Under the pieces are notes generated by a model. That model saw only the letters and a program-made list of their open reading frames with translations. It was not told the origin of the DNA and ran no database searches. A stretch of 64,000 nt of DNA from Litorimonas taeanensis. GTDB lineage: Bacteria; Pseudomonadota; Alphaproteobacteria; Caulobacterales; Maricaulaceae. The stretch spans positions 248,001 through 312,000 of the forward strand of contig NZ_RBII01000002.1 in NCBI RefSeq assembly GCF_003634015.1, written 5' to 3'. The translations under genes and the position numbers were made by a program. Position 1 is the first letter of the stretch. Every line of letters starts with the position of its first letter. Below are positions 36,061 to 46,253 of this stretch, piece by piece.

Positions 36061-37293
36061 ATGACCCGGCTTCTTACGAATGTTGCGATTTGGATAACGG
36101 CATTTTTCGCTTTTGCTTTTGTGTATTCAGTTTGCGCTGTCCGTATGGATGGCGCAACGGTCGACACAAAAACCTTAATATTCACGCCGAAAAACTCCAC
36201 TAACCTTATTGCTGAAAACCTTGAAATCATCTCCAAGGCTGACGCAACAAAAGTCAAGACAATTCGAGAAAATGCAAAAGTGTTGCTGAAGCAAACGCCT
36301 TTAAACGATCATGCCCTATTACATCTCGCTGTTGCTGACCTTATGGAAAATGGGACAAATACCAATGGTGAAATCCTCCTAGAAGCAAAATCTCGAAACC
36401 CTCGTAACAGAGGCACGCTTCGCATGTTAATGTATTACCACCTCAATAAAGGCGATGTTACGAACACAATTAATGAGTTGTCATTACTTCAGCGTCTGGA
36501 TGACCGTAACTCGGAAGAATACGACAACATTATGCGCAGCATTAATGCGCTGCCGGGTGGCCAAGAAAAAATCACAGCCCTCTTAAGTACCGCGCCGAGT
36601 TGGGGATATGGCTACCTTCAAAGCACCATCAACGAAAGCAATGCACAGACCATTCAATCTTTTGGACACTCTATAATAGAGTTCTCGACCAAGACTGAAG
36701 ATAGAAAATCAGCCCTTTTGCTAATGCAAAGCTATTTGGCCAAATTGATTGAGTTTGGCTTTATTGAAGAAGCGTATGCTGAATGGGCCAAGGCCTTCTC
36801 TGTTGGTCCCGACTATTTTGAAAATGGAAACATAGCCTTTAACCCTAAGCTTGAAGACTTAAGGGCGACAATTCCATTTAACTGGCAACATGCGAGAAAC
36901 AATCATGTGACTGTTAGTTTAGAAAGAAATAGCGGCATGTTTTTGTCTTATGACGGCAAAAAGCCTCAAATTGGCTTGCGCCAATTCCTACCATTAAACG
37001 CTCAGTCTCGAAATGGGCTTAAATTAAGTGTTGAAGCTGACCTACATGCATCAAGTAAACAAGGTTCATTTGAATGGCGTGCCTATTGTTACAAAGAGCC
37101 TCAAATTCTTTTTAAGGCTAAGATAGGCAAGACGTCTACGCTTTCAGAAAGTTTGGCGACGTTTGCTGTTCCAGAAGATTGTGCGTTTTTAGATCTCCAA
37201 CTCTGGGGAATTCCTGGCATTTATCCAAGCCGCGTCTCTTTAACGCTTAAAGAAGTTCAGTTGACGCCCTTATCATCAAGTTATGAGAACTAA
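36061..37293 (+). CDS. Unrecognised envelope protein between wzc and an O-antigen ligase
   Basis: A 410-aa protein with one N-terminal membrane anchor (~7-28), so most of it is periplasmic. Residues ~45-250 are helical and look like TPR-type repeats (DHALLHLAVADLMENG; NRGTLRMLMYYHLNKGD). Residues ~270-405 are strand-rich and may form a jelly-roll or carbohydrate-binding fold. It starts 10 bases after wzc and ends 3 bases before the ligase-like gene, so it is surely co-expressed. A scaffold or glycan-contacting role in polymer assembly is inference; I know no named family. Confidence 0.8.
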   Translation: MTRLLTNVAIWITAFFAFAFVYSVCAVRMDGATVDTKTLIFTPKNSTNLIAENLEIISKADATKVKTIRENAKVLLKQTPLNDHALLHLAVADLMENGTNTNGEILLEAKSRNPRNRGTLRMLMYYHLNKGDVTNTINELSLLQRLDDRNSEEYDNIMRSINALPGGQEKITALLSTAPSWGYGYLQSTINESNAQTIQSFGHSIIEFSTKTEDRKSALLLMQSYLAKLIEFGFIEEAYAEWAKAFSVGPDYFENGNIAFNPKLEDLRATIPFNWQHARNNHVTVSLERNSGMFLSYDGKKPQIGLRQFLPLNAQSRNGLKLSVEADLHASSKQGSFEWRAYCYKEPQILFKAKIGKTSTLSESLATFAVPEDCAFLDLQLWGIPGIYPSRVSLTLKEVQLTPLSSSYEN

Positions 37294-37296
37294 GCT

Positions 37297-38640
37297 ATGA
37301 GGCTTCGCCGATTTAACTCCTCTATCCGAACATTGGCTAGCTATAGGTTAGGCTTATTTCTGGCCCTGTGTTTTATACTAGGCGGCACGAGCCAAGATGT
37401 CATTGCCGTGAAGATACCACTTTATTTTATATCCATTGCCTTAATTGCGGATGTAATGACCTCAAAAAAACGTCTTCCATATAAAGGCTTAATCGCGGCT
37501 CCAATTGTAATCGGTGGTTTGCTCTTATTGCTTCACCTTGTCTATTTAATCCCTCTACCTCCTGGATTATGGTCAGGTCTTGAGGGGCGGGACATTGTTG
37601 AACGGGGTTTTAATTCTGCACAGATTGCCCTCCCTTTCCTGCCTTTATCTCTAACACCAGAGAAAACGTTATACGCAATATTTGATTTCCTCCCTGTCAT
37701 AGCAGTGTTTTTCATTGCCGTTTTGGCTCCCCGGCAAAATGAAATTGAAAATGCCTTAAAAGTCATCATTGGCTTTGCCATTGTGGCCGTGTTTTTAGGG
37801 CTTTTCCAAGTTCTTGGAGGCTCAAAAGCGCTGTACCTTTATGACATTTCAAATTTTGGATATCCTGTCGGCTTTTTCTCTAATGCGAACCACCAAGCCT
37901 CGTTCTTAGCGATGATACTGCCCATAACTTTGTATTTCGCTCTGAATAAATTACGCACCGATAAAAATGGAAGCGCAATATCTCAAGAACAAAGCCTCAT
38001 TTGTCTAATCGCCTCTGTTCTTATCGCATTAGGCATTATAATTGCAGGCTCTCTAATGGGCTATATTCTGCTCGCTCTTGTTATATTTTTTACACTGTTG
38101 AATTTACGCGCCAAAGCACGAATAACATTTATTGGCTTAGCGGTTTTTGGTGTTATTTTATCCGCAGTGATTATAGATAGCTATTTCTTCGGCAATCAAA
38201 TCGAGAGTTTATTATCGCGCTTCACAGTTGAATCCAGCCTCTCTCGCCCCGCTATGTATGCCACCACATGGGAAGCGACAAAAGACTTTGGATTCTGGGG
38301 AACAGGTCCGGGTTCATTTTATAACATCTATGTTATGAAAGAAAATCAAACCGCTTTATCAACCTTCTATGCTCCGCAAGCCCATAATGACTATCTACAA
38401 ACCTATCTAGAGTTTGGTCTCTTAGGCGTTATCGTCATTCTTGCTTTTTTAGCATATTATGGCGCCGCAATTTTTACGTACATTAAAAACTTTTCTCATT
38501 CAGAGCGTTGGACAGGCGTTTTGTTAATCGGTATTTTGTGTCCTGTTTTGCATAGTTCTATTGACTATCCATTACGCACAATCGCCGTCGCTGTTTTGCT
38601 CACTTTTTACCTGTCTCTTATGGTAACGAAAGACGCGTAA
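37297..38640 (+). CDS. O-antigen ligase/polymerase family membrane protein (Wzy/WaaL-like)
   Basis: Multi-spanning inner-membrane protein, 447 aa with about 11-12 hydrophobic segments. It has the large periplasmic loop of the Wzy_C family containing GTGPGSFYNIYVMK (~343-356) and the His/Asp-containing PQAHNDYLQTYLEFGLLG. These enzymes join undecaprenyl-linked repeat units or transfer glycans to an acceptor. It follows the wzc operon by 3 bases. A second polymerase-like gene is at 48402, so their division of labour is open. The last 14 bases including the stop are duplicated in tandem downstream. Confidence 0.87.
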   Translation: MRLRRFNSSIRTLASYRLGLFLALCFILGGTSQDVIAVKIPLYFISIALIADVMTSKKRLPYKGLIAAPIVIGGLLLLLHLVYLIPLPPGLWSGLEGRDIVERGFNSAQIALPFLPLSLTPEKTLYAIFDFLPVIAVFFIAVLAPRQNEIENALKVIIGFAIVAVFLGLFQVLGGSKALYLYDISNFGYPVGFFSNANHQASFLAMILPITLYFALNKLRTDKNGSAISQEQSLICLIASVLIALGIIIAGSLMGYILLALVIFFTLLNLRAKARITFIGLAVFGVILSAVIIDSYFFGNQIESLLSRFTVESSLSRPAMYATTWEATKDFGFWGTGPGSFYNIYVMKENQTALSTFYAPQAHNDYLQTYLEFGLLGVIVILAFLAYYGAAIFTYIKNFSHSERWTGVLLIGILCPVLHSSIDYPLRTIAVAVLLTFYLSLMVTKDA

Positions 38641-38657
38641 TATAAAGACGCGTAATA
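38629..38657 (+). repeat. Tandem 14-bp duplication across a stop codon
   Basis: AAAGACGCGTAATA occurs twice (38629-38642 and 38644-38657) with one base between, period 15. The first copy contains the last codons and TAA stop of the ligase-like gene, so the duplication leaves the protein unchanged. Confidence 0.85.
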
Positions 38658-38752
38658 GATTGGCGCTGTATGTTTTCGCTGTCTTGTTAAGGCAGCGCAC
38701 CTCACAGCTGGCCATTAGTGAATCGAACCTTGTATCAATCTTTGTAATAATA

Positions 38753-39598
38753 CTACGGTAGAATAACGGTCTTATTACCATTAATAAATGCCCTGTGCTC
38801 TGCGTGTAGTTTTACGGCTCGAGCTAACGTTTGTGCTTCAACATCACGGCCTATAGCAATCAATTCACTAGGCATCATCGTATGGTCCACACGTTGGACG
38901 CTTTGTTCGATAATCGGGCCTTCATCCAACTCTGACGTCACATAATGGGCTGTCGCTCCAATCAGCTTAACCCCGCGCTCATAGGCCCTGTGATAGGGCT
39001 TGGCCCCCTTAAAACTTGGTAAGAACGAATGATGTATATTAATAATACGTCCAGAGTAAGTCGCACAAAGATCATCAGAAAGTATTTGCATATAGCGCGC
39101 AAGAATAATTAATTCCGTCTCAGTGCTTTCTACGATTTCACTAAGTTTACGTTCAGCGTCCTCTTTCGTGTTTTTTGTAATCGGTATGTGATGAAAGGGA
39201 ATTTGAGCATGATCCGCATGATGCGAAGCATCTTCATGATTTGAAATGATAGCCTTGATCTCAATGGGTAGAGCCCCAGATTGGGTTTTGTATAAAATAT
39301 CCGCTAAACAATGATCGAACTTAGAGACCATCACGGTCACCTTCATTTTGACCATTTCTTCGATGATATTTACATTAAGTTCAAGCGCCCTTGAGATTTT
39401 ATCAATATCACCTTTAAAGGCCTCAATATTTTGGTCAGGCATTTTAAACTCAATACGAGAATAAAAACGCTCCGATGTTGGTGTTCCGAACTGCGCCAGC
39501 TCAGTGATGAAACCATCATGAGCCGCCAAACATGTTGTGAGCGACGACACAATACCGATGCGGTCTTCGCTTTGGGTCGTCATGATATATTTTGTCAT
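38753..39598 (-). CDS. purU: Formyltetrahydrofolate deformylase
   Basis: Releases formate from 10-formyltetrahydrofolate, balancing one-carbon pools and supplying formate for purine synthesis. An N-terminal ACT domain (~5-85) precedes the formyltransferase fold with HHSFLPSFKGAKPYH (~187), ATAHYVTSELDEGPIIEQ and the catalytic Asp within it. At 281 aa it is normal. It is a housekeeping gene lying on the opposite strand inside the polysaccharide locus; no functional link is evident. Confidence 0.94.
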   Translation of the reverse strand: MTKYIMTTQSEDRIGIVSSLTTCLAAHDGFITELAQFGTPTSERFYSRIEFKMPDQNIEAFKGDIDKISRALELNVNIIEEMVKMKVTVMVSKFDHCLADILYKTQSGALPIEIKAIISNHEDASHHADHAQIPFHHIPITKNTKEDAERKLSEIVESTETELIILARYMQILSDDLCATYSGRIINIHHSFLPSFKGAKPYHRAYERGVKLIGATAHYVTSELDEGPIIEQSVQRVDHTMMPSELIAIGRDVEAQTLARAVKLHAEHRAFINGNKTVILP

Positions 39599-39653
39599 GT
39601 CGAAAACTACCTATTGCTGAGGAAAAGGTACAGATTGAAACTGTGTAAAATAA

Positions 39654-40778
39654 TCAAGCTTCGTGAATATAAGAGAGTAAATCCCGATTCACTTTGTTTA
39701 CATCAAATGTGCGCTCGGCAAATTCGCGCCCTGCCCGGCCCATTTCTTGCCAAGCCTCTCGCTTTTCAATCATCGTCATCATGCCTTCAGACAGAGCTAC
39801 GGCATCCTTCACAGGTACTAAGAGACCTGTTTCGCCTTCAATAACTGTATCTCGGCATCCAGGTACATCGGTGGTAATGACAGGACGGCCCGTAGACATC
39901 GCCTCGATAACGGTTCTTGGTAAACCTTCATGGTAAGAAGGTAGAACATAAATTTGGCACCCCTGAAGATGAGGGCGGACGTCAGCGGCTTCCCCTAAAT
40001 ACTCAATCACACCCTCTTTATCTAATTGCGTAACAGTCTCTATAGGGAATGCGTTTGGCGAAGGGTCACCTGGCCCCACCAGCAAGAATCGGGCTTGGGG
40101 ATAACGCGCTTTAACAATCTTAGCGGCTTCAATATATTCTGATATGCCTTTGTCATATAAAAGGCGGGCGATTAGCAAAAACTTCGTTTCATTCGTGTCA
40201 ATTGGAGTTTCTACATATCGCTCAATATTGACACCAGAACCACTCACTTGAACGGCTTTCGAAGGTTTCACCAGCCCACGACTTTCAAAAACCTGACGGT
40301 TATCAGAGTTTTGGAAAATGACTTTGCTCGCTCCCATCAAGGAGAGCTTATAAAGTTGGCTAACCACTCCTCGTAAGATGGATTTTAAAAATCCACTTTT
40401 CTGGAAGGTAAACCCTAGACCCGTGATAAGGGCTAGAAATTTAGGGCGTCCCGCAAAACGTGTGGCAAGTCCGCCCCATATCACAGGCTTAATCGTATAA
40501 CTAAACACGACATCAGGTTTTATGTCGGCAAGAGCGCGGCGTAAGGCAAAAAAGGTTTGCAAGTCAGACTTCACTGACAGACCATTACGCTGAATGGGAT
40601 AATCTCGATAGCTTACCCCTAAGGCCTCAACGGCGGCGCGGTCTTCCTCTGATGCCCCCCCCGCCATGGCGGTAACAGTCCATCCATCCGCCATGAGGGC
40701 CCTCAGAAAGTCCCCTCTGAAATTTATCAATGAACTCGGCAGACCACCAATAACGACGATTGATTTCTTTGTAGACAT
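39654..40778 (-). CDS. Glycosyltransferase family 4
   Basis: GT-B retaining glycosyltransferase that adds a sugar to a lipid-linked repeat unit on the cytoplasmic face. The C-terminal nucleotide-sugar site shows LPSYHEGLPRTVIEAMSTGR (~284-303) with the E-x7-E motif, then GETGLLVPVKD. The N-terminal part FSYTIKPVIWGGLATR resembles acceptor-binding halves of WcaA/WbpY-like GT4 enzymes. Starting at ATG 40778 gives 374 aa, 4 bases after the upstream glycosyltransferase. Donor sugar unknown. Confidence 0.88.
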   Translation of the reverse strand: MSTKKSIVVIGGLPSSLINFRGDFLRALMADGWTVTAMAGGASEEDRAAVEALGVSYRDYPIQRNGLSVKSDLQTFFALRRALADIKPDVVFSYTIKPVIWGGLATRFAGRPKFLALITGLGFTFQKSGFLKSILRGVVSQLYKLSLMGASKVIFQNSDNRQVFESRGLVKPSKAVQVSGSGVNIERYVETPIDTNETKFLLIARLLYDKGISEYIEAAKIVKARYPQARFLLVGPGDPSPNAFPIETVTQLDKEGVIEYLGEAADVRPHLQGCQIYVLPSYHEGLPRTVIEAMSTGRPVITTDVPGCRDTVIEGETGLLVPVKDAVALSEGMMTMIEKREAWQEMGRAGREFAERTFDVNKVNRDLLSYIHEA

Positions 40779-40782
40779 GAAA

Positions 40783-42021
40783 CTACCTAGTTTTTTGCGC
40801 ATCAAGCTTTTTGAGGAACTCTGAAGTCACTGCGGAGAAAGCCCGATAGTCAAAGATAGGATTATCATGGCAAAATTTCTTCATTCTTTCGTGTTCAGTT
40901 TTTGGCTGCGATAAAATTGTTTTCATTTTTTCAACTTGCCCATTCAAGTCACCTAATGGGAGAGCATAATGATTATTTCCTTCATCAACAAACTCAGAGA
41001 CGCTACTGTAAATATTTGAAATTACGGGCGTACCAAAGGTCATGGATTCAGAAAATTTGCTCGGAAATCCAGCCTCAATCGTACGATTTAAATGACGGAT
41101 GAATATTGAGAAATTTGCGCTCTGAAGCATGTCAATGACTGTACTATGCGGTTGTCGGCCGTGAAAAATTACGCGGTCACCTAACGCCTCCAGTTTACTT
41201 TTAAACTCAGGGAACGCCAATAGAAAATTGTCTTTTGTCAAACCAATCAAGTCTAATTGAAAATTGTTATGGGTTGGCAATAGGTGGCTGAAGATATCAA
41301 TGACTGTATCTGTGCGATCTTTCACATTCGACCGGTCCGCGTTCAATAAATTTAACACAAAAGGACTACCCGCATACAGAAACTTCACAGGAGTATTGTC
41401 TGGTAGCCCTTTGATAAGGGTGGGTCTTTCAACGCGGCTGTCTAAATCATAAAGGGTTGGGAGAACCACAGTCGTCTTGCAACTCGCTTTATAATACTCT
41501 TCTAAATATGGGCTGGTTAAAATCAACCCATCTACCTTTTTATTAACATAGTTCATACGAAGCGCAGTATCGAAATCCTTGACTGCCGCATGAATGGATT
41601 TTTTCCCATACTGAGAATACCACTCTGTCGAATCTGCAACCAAATGAATGCTGCGACGCCGACAAAAACCTTGCAATCTTATCTGAGAGATAGCCGGATA
41701 ATTATAACAAATTATGCTATGCACACGTCCTGCAAGAGGGCCATTAACCAAAGCTTTAATATTGGCCGTTGAAACAGTTTGCTTAAACCAAGCAAGCTTC
41801 CCGCTAGGATAAGGCTGTGCCCAACTGTCAAAATTGAAATATTGAGTCCGTGTGGACACTACATCCACTCCAGTTTCCAATGACTTGTCATACCCTAAAA
41901 AGGCAGGTTCATATCCTAGTGACTTAAAAATTTTTGCGTTAGCCGACACCCGATGAGCGGCTGCATTTTTATCAGGTAGTTCAAAACCACCGACATAAAG
42001 AATTACATTTTTCTCGGACAT
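40783..42021 (-). CDS. Glycosyltransferase, GT4-like
   Basis: A 412-aa GT-B-type protein. The N terminus has a Gly-rich loop (LYVGGFELPDKNAAAHRV). The C-terminal half carries a family-4-like signature, EAGFPSKFSESMTFGTPVIS (~330-349), followed by SSVSEFVDEGNNHYALPLG. Similarity to known families is weaker than for its neighbour. It is immediately upstream of the GT4 gene on the same strand, forming a two-gene unit transcribed against the rest of the locus. Predicted to extend the repeat unit; donor and linkage unknown. Confidence 0.78.
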   Translation of the reverse strand: MSEKNVILYVGGFELPDKNAAAHRVSANAKIFKSLGYEPAFLGYDKSLETGVDVVSTRTQYFNFDSWAQPYPSGKLAWFKQTVSTANIKALVNGPLAGRVHSIICYNYPAISQIRLQGFCRRRSIHLVADSTEWYSQYGKKSIHAAVKDFDTALRMNYVNKKVDGLILTSPYLEEYYKASCKTTVVLPTLYDLDSRVERPTLIKGLPDNTPVKFLYAGSPFVLNLLNADRSNVKDRTDTVIDIFSHLLPTHNNFQLDLIGLTKDNFLLAFPEFKSKLEALGDRVIFHGRQPHSTVIDMLQSANFSIFIRHLNRTIEAGFPSKFSESMTFGTPVISNIYSSVSEFVDEGNNHYALPLGDLNGQVEKMKTILSQPKTEHERMKKFCHDNPIFDYRAFSAVTSEFLKKLDAQKTR

Positions 42022-42053
42022 ATACGTTCTTAATAAAGCTTGGTTAGATATTT

Positions 42054-42077
42054 AACGTCAAAACTAAACGTCAAAAC
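42054..42077 (+). repeat. Tandem 11-bp direct repeat
   Basis: AACGTCAAAAC occurs at 42054-42064 and 42067-42077 (period 13) in the 241-base gap between divergent glycosyltransferase and flippase genes. The gap otherwise shows nothing I can support. Confidence 0.75.
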
Positions 42078-42262
42078 CATTCCTTTTCTCAAAATTTTTA
42101 AACTTATCGCACCACTTTTGTAGCGCCTCTATATCACTGTTCTTGGAAAGGCTATGAGTTTTTAAATGAATCACTATAAATATCCTTGATATTAGTAAGT
42201 AACTTGCTAGGTGAAGCGCTAATAAGAGCTCGTGTAACGACCTCAATAAACACACCGGATGA

Positions 42263-43780
42263 GTGGACGGTCAAGTGTCACAAGCAATCTTAAAATCAGG
42301 TGTTGGTATAATCGCCTTAATCATTGCTGGGAAAATTCTCGGCCTATTAAAAGATGTCGTTATTTCGGCCACTTTCGGCACAGGCGCAGCGATTGACGCT
42401 TACTTCATGGCAATGAATATCAGCACAGTTTTTTTTGCCGCCTTCACAACAACAATAACACTTGTATTTCTCCCCTTATATCATGACCGATTATTAAACA
42501 GAGGTGAGAGCGAAGCCTCTATATATGCGAACAGCATTCTGAATGTTTTTGCTATAATTAGTTGCGGCTTCATGCTCGTTCTTATTACATTCGCTCCGCA
42601 GATAATGTCCGCTATTGATTTATCATCCGCAACTGAACGACGCGACATATCAATTATCGCCCTAAGACTAATGGCAACCTCTTATGTCTTTTCAACTATT
42701 ACGACTTTTTTGACATCTATGCAGTTGGCTAGAAAATCTTATTTCTACCTTCATTTTGTGCCAATCATTAGTAATATGATGGTCATATTGGCCGCTCTTT
42801 TCTTTGCGAGTCAATTTGGCGTTTATGCTATTATTATTGCAGGCGTGTTGGCTTGGATTATACAAATTCCGTTCCATAGCTTCATAACCAGGAAATATTT
42901 CTCCTATCGCGCTAAAATAAATCTATCCAAGGCAGACCTCGCAAAACTAGGCCTTCTAATCGTTCCCGCTTTTTTAGGATTGCTTGCCGATCAGTTAAAT
43001 GTGCTTGTCACAACGATTCTTGTAACCAGTCTCGATCTTGGCGCCATCAGCGCTTTAAATTACGCCTATAAGCTAATCTTACTTGCTAGCGGAACATTTG
43101 TGGTGGCAGTCATGACAATGATGTTCCCTCTTTTTTCTGAGCACGCGGCCAAACGCGATATGGACGCGCTCTCCAGTGCAGTGAAAAGAGGTATTCGTCT
43201 GATATGCCTCATCATGGTTCCTATCACTGCCGTCACCTTATTTTATCATCAAGATATAGTTTCAATAGTTTTCGAACGCGGCGCCTTCAGCCGAGAGGAT
43301 ACTTTGCTGACCTCGCCCATCTTATTTTATTTTGCGTTCGGCTTGATTTTCATGGGCCTGCGAGAAGTGCTTAACAAAGCTTTTTACGCTTTAAAACGAA
43401 CAACCTTGCCACTTTACGTAAGCCTCTTTTCCGTTGGGCTAAATATACCGCTTAGCCTGTTATGGATAAAATCAATGCAAGCCAACGGCCTCGCTTTAGC
43501 GGTTTCTGTATCCATAGCTTTTTGCGTATTATGTCAATTCTTCTTCCTTCGACGCGAGATTGGCCCTGCCTTTTACAAAGGGCTTTTCCCCTTTTTCTTA
43601 AGGTTATGTTTAGCGGCTATTATCGCCATAATTATTCTTTACGGCTGCCAGACAGCCTTGCAGTCAATCCCAACTCTGTTGCGTTTTATGGTGGCGAGCG
43701 GTTTAGCCATTGGCGGGTATGGAATAGCCTTATGGATTCTTCGAATCGAGGAGTTAGACCTTATAAAAAGGCGGCTTTAA
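42263..43780 (+). CDS. MurJ/Wzx-type lipid-linked oligosaccharide flippase
   Basis: MOP-superfamily membrane transporter of 505 aa with about 14 hydrophobic segments. The N-terminal KILGLLKDVVISATFGTGAA resembles MurJ/MviN, the lipid II flippase. Its place in the locus argues that it flips the polysaccharide repeat unit (the Wzx role); being the chromosomal MurJ is less likely but not excluded. The start is GTG with no strong ribosome site; a second in-frame GTG follows at 42275. Confidence 0.85.
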   Translation: MDGQVSQAILKSGVGIIALIIAGKILGLLKDVVISATFGTGAAIDAYFMAMNISTVFFAAFTTTITLVFLPLYHDRLLNRGESEASIYANSILNVFAIISCGFMLVLITFAPQIMSAIDLSSATERRDISIIALRLMATSYVFSTITTFLTSMQLARKSYFYLHFVPIISNMMVILAALFFASQFGVYAIIIAGVLAWIIQIPFHSFITRKYFSYRAKINLSKADLAKLGLLIVPAFLGLLADQLNVLVTTILVTSLDLGAISALNYAYKLILLASGTFVVAVMTMMFPLFSEHAAKRDMDALSSAVKRGIRLICLIMVPITAVTLFYHQDIVSIVFERGAFSREDTLLTSPILFYFAFGLIFMGLREVLNKAFYALKRTTLPLYVSLFSVGLNIPLSLLWIKSMQANGLALAVSVSIAFCVLCQFFFLRREIGPAFYKGLFPFFLRLCLAAIIAIIILYGCQTALQSIPTLLRFMVASGLAIGGYGIALWILRIEELDLIKRRL

Positions 43781-43934
43781 ACAGGCCTAAAATGACGTTT
43801 TTTATACCAATTAAATGTTTGAAGCGAAAGACTCACCATGCTAGAGGCGGCTCATTATATGTCGGGCCTTCTATTTTAAGTCGACATACGGGCGAAAATT
43901 ATCAAGATTGAGTGTGGTCAAAGAGAGAAGAAAC

Positions 43935-45206
43935 ATGGCTGAATCCCGCATTGCCATTATTGGCTTGGGCTATGTCGGCTTGCCGCTCGCTGTAGAGTTC
44001 GGCAAGACCATTCCCACCATTGGCTTCGACATCAATGCTGAACGCGTTGCGGAACTCCGTACAGGCGTAGACCATACATTAGAAGTCGAACCAGAATATC
44101 TAAGCAAAGCCGTTAAACTTTCTTATTCGACGGATACCTCGGACATTGCGGATTGTAATATTTATATTGTAACGGTCCCGACGCCCATTGATCAGTCTAA
44201 GCAGCCAGACCTTACGCCTGTTCGCCGCGCGACGGAGATGCTCGGCAAGCTAATTAGTAAAGATGACATTGTTATCTATGAATCCACAGTCTTTCCTGGC
44301 TGCACCGCCAATATCTGCGTCCCTATTCTAGAACGTTTGTCCGGCATGAAACATAATGTCGATTTCTTCACAGGCTATAGCCCGGAACGCATCAACCCCG
44401 GCGATAAAGAACATCGCGTAACAGATATTGTTAAAGTGACGAGCGGCTCTACGCCTGAAATAGCCGAGAAAGTCGATGCGCTTTACAGCAGCATTATCAC
44501 AGCTGGCACTTACAAAGCTCAGAGCATTGAAGTGGCTGAGGCGGCTAAAGTTATTGAAAACACACAACGCGATTTAAATATCGCCTTGATGAACGAACTG
44601 GCTATTATCTTTAATAAGCTTGATATTGACACCCAAGATGTTCTTGATGCCGCGGCAACAAAATGGAACTTCTTACGCTTCACCCCCGGTCTTGTGGGTG
44701 GACACTGTATCGGCGTTGACCCTTATTATCTGACATACCGCGCACAAGAAGTTGGCTATCACCCAGATGTCGTTCTTGCTGGGCGCCGCATCAATGATAA
44801 CATGCCTGAATATATTGCGACCCGTCTTTCAAACATGATGATGCAAAAAAGCATCCCAGTTGTCGGCAGTAACATTCTTGTTATGGGTTTAACATTCAAA
44901 GAAAACTGTCCCGATTTACGAAATTCAAAAGTTTATGAAGTCATCAAAAAACTTCAGAGCTTTAATGCTAATGTTGATATTTACGACCCTTGGGTCGAAG
45001 CTGAAGCGGCTAAAACTGTTTACAACGTAGATCTTTTGGAATCGCTTCCTCAGAAGCCTCACTATGATGCAATCTTGCTTGCCGTAGGCCATAAAGAATT
45101 TAAAGCGCTCGGCGCAGACGCCATTCGAGCCCTCGGAAAAGACCCTCATATCTTTTTCGACCTTAAAGCTATTTTTGACCGCCAAAGCAGCGATGCGAGA
45201 TTATAA
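43935..45206 (+). CDS. tviB: UDP-N-acetylglucosamine 6-dehydrogenase (TviB/WbpO type)
   Basis: NAD-dependent four-electron oxidation of UDP-GlcNAc to UDP-N-acetylglucosaminuronic acid (or a HexNAcA isomer). It closely resembles Salmonella Tvi[16 protein letters not shown] at the NAD loop, [32 protein letters not shown] and catalytic Cys in [13 protein letters not shown] (~258). The ATG at 43935 gives 423 aa and has GAGAGAAG just upstream. Its stop overlaps the start of the next epimerase, so the two are coupled. Confidence 0.92.
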   Translation: MAESRIAIIGLGYVGLPLAVEFGKTIPTIGFDINAERVAELRTGVDHTLEVEPEYLSKAVKLSYSTDTSDIADCNIYIVTVPTPIDQSKQPDLTPVRRATEMLGKLISKDDIVIYESTVFPGCTANICVPILERLSGMKHNVDFFTGYSPERINPGDKEHRVTDIVKVTSGSTPEIAEKVDALYSSIITAGTYKAQSIEVAEAAKVIENTQRDLNIALMNELAIIFNKLDIDTQDVLDAAATKWNFLRFTPGLVGGHCIGVDPYYLTYRAQEVGYHPDVVLAGRRINDNMPEYIATRLSNMMMQKSIPVVGSNILVMGLTFKENCPDLRNSKVYEVIKKLQSFNANVDIYDPWVEAEAAKTVYNVDLLESLPQKPHYDAILLAVGHKEFKALGADAIRALGKDPHIFFDLKAIFDRQSSDARL

Positions 45207-46228
45207 TGAGTATTTGTGTAACAGGCTGTGCAGGCTTTATTGGTTTTTTCGTTACGAAACAGCTTCTTGCGCGCGGTGAAACTGTCGTCGGCATTGATGT
45301 TGTAAATGATTATTACGATGTAAGCCTAAAAGAAAAACGGTTAAAAGTTCTGCATGAATTAGCAGAGAGCAGTCCTGGGGCGTTTGAGTTTTTTCGCATA
45401 AATTTGGCTGATAAAGACGCTGTTAATGCATGTTTTAATGAACACCGTCCAACCCATGTAATCAATTTGGCCGCTCAGGCCGGTGTTCGCTACAGTCTAG
45501 AAAACCCACATGCTTATATTGAGTCTAACATTACAGGTTTTACAAATATCCTAGAAGCCTGCCGTTATTTTGATGTTCAACATTTGACCTATGCGTCAAC
45601 ATCCAGTGTTTATGGCAACCACACAAAAATGCCTTTCACTGAACATGAGAGTGTTGATCACCCCATTCAGTTTTATGCAGCCACGAAAAAAGCCAATGAG
45701 TTGATGGCGCATTCTTATAGCCATTTGTTTAAGCTTCCCACGAGTGGCCTCCGCTTCTTTACAGTTTATGGGCCTTGGGGCCGTCCTGATATGGCGCTCT
45801 TTTTGTTTACTAAAAACATTTTAGCTGGCGAGCCTATCAATGTCTTTAACCATGGGAAACACACACGTGACTTCACCTATGTCGATGACATTGTAGAAGG
45901 CGTAATTCGTGTCAGCGACTCACCCGCTCAACCAAATCCAGATTGGGATCCATCTGCGCCTGATCCGCAAAGTTCAAGTGCTCCTTACCGCATTTTCAAT
46001 ATTGGTAATAATGCCCCTGTCAAACTGATGACCTATGTAAAAGCCATCGAAGACGCTTTAGGTAAAAAAGCAGAGATTAACTACCTCCCCCTTCAAAAAG
46101 GCGACGTGCCTTCAACCTATGCTGATGTCAGCGAGTTGATGAAGGCTGTCGATTATAAACCCGACACTAAAGTACAGACCGGCGTAAGTAATTTTGTCCA
46201 ATGGTATCGAGACTATTACAAACTCTGA
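45206..46228 (+). CDS. UDP-glucuronate 4-epimerase
   Basis: SDR-type epimerase converting UDP-GlcA to UDP-GalA. The NAD motif is GCAGFIG (~7-13), the catalytic pair YAATKKAN has Tyr/Lys, and [20 protein letters not shown] with [20 protein letters not shown] is the UDP-GlcA epimerase (Cap1J/LspL) pattern. At 340 aa it is typical. The ATG overlaps the TviB stop. The substrate UDP-GlcA would come from the UDP-glucose dehydrogenase at 56869. Activity on the TviB product instead is possible. Confidence 0.88.
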   Translation: MSICVTGCAGFIGFFVTKQLLARGETVVGIDVVNDYYDVSLKEKRLKVLHELAESSPGAFEFFRINLADKDAVNACFNEHRPTHVINLAAQAGVRYSLENPHAYIESNITGFTNILEACRYFDVQHLTYASTSSVYGNHTKMPFTEHESVDHPIQFYAATKKANELMAHSYSHLFKLPTSGLRFFTVYGPWGRPDMALFLFTKNILAGEPINVFNHGKHTRDFTYVDDIVEGVIRVSDSPAQPNPDWDPSAPDPQSSSAPYRIFNIGNNAPVKLMTYVKAIEDALGKKAEINYLPLQKGDVPSTYADVSELMKAVDYKPDTKVQTGVSNFVQWYRDYYKL

Positions 46229-46253
46229 TTTTCATGAAATATGAGACTTGATT

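Noticed and set aside
42064-42255. 63-codon minus-strand frame between glycosyltransferase and flippase
   Set aside because: No ribosome site or similarity; it spans a tandem repeat.
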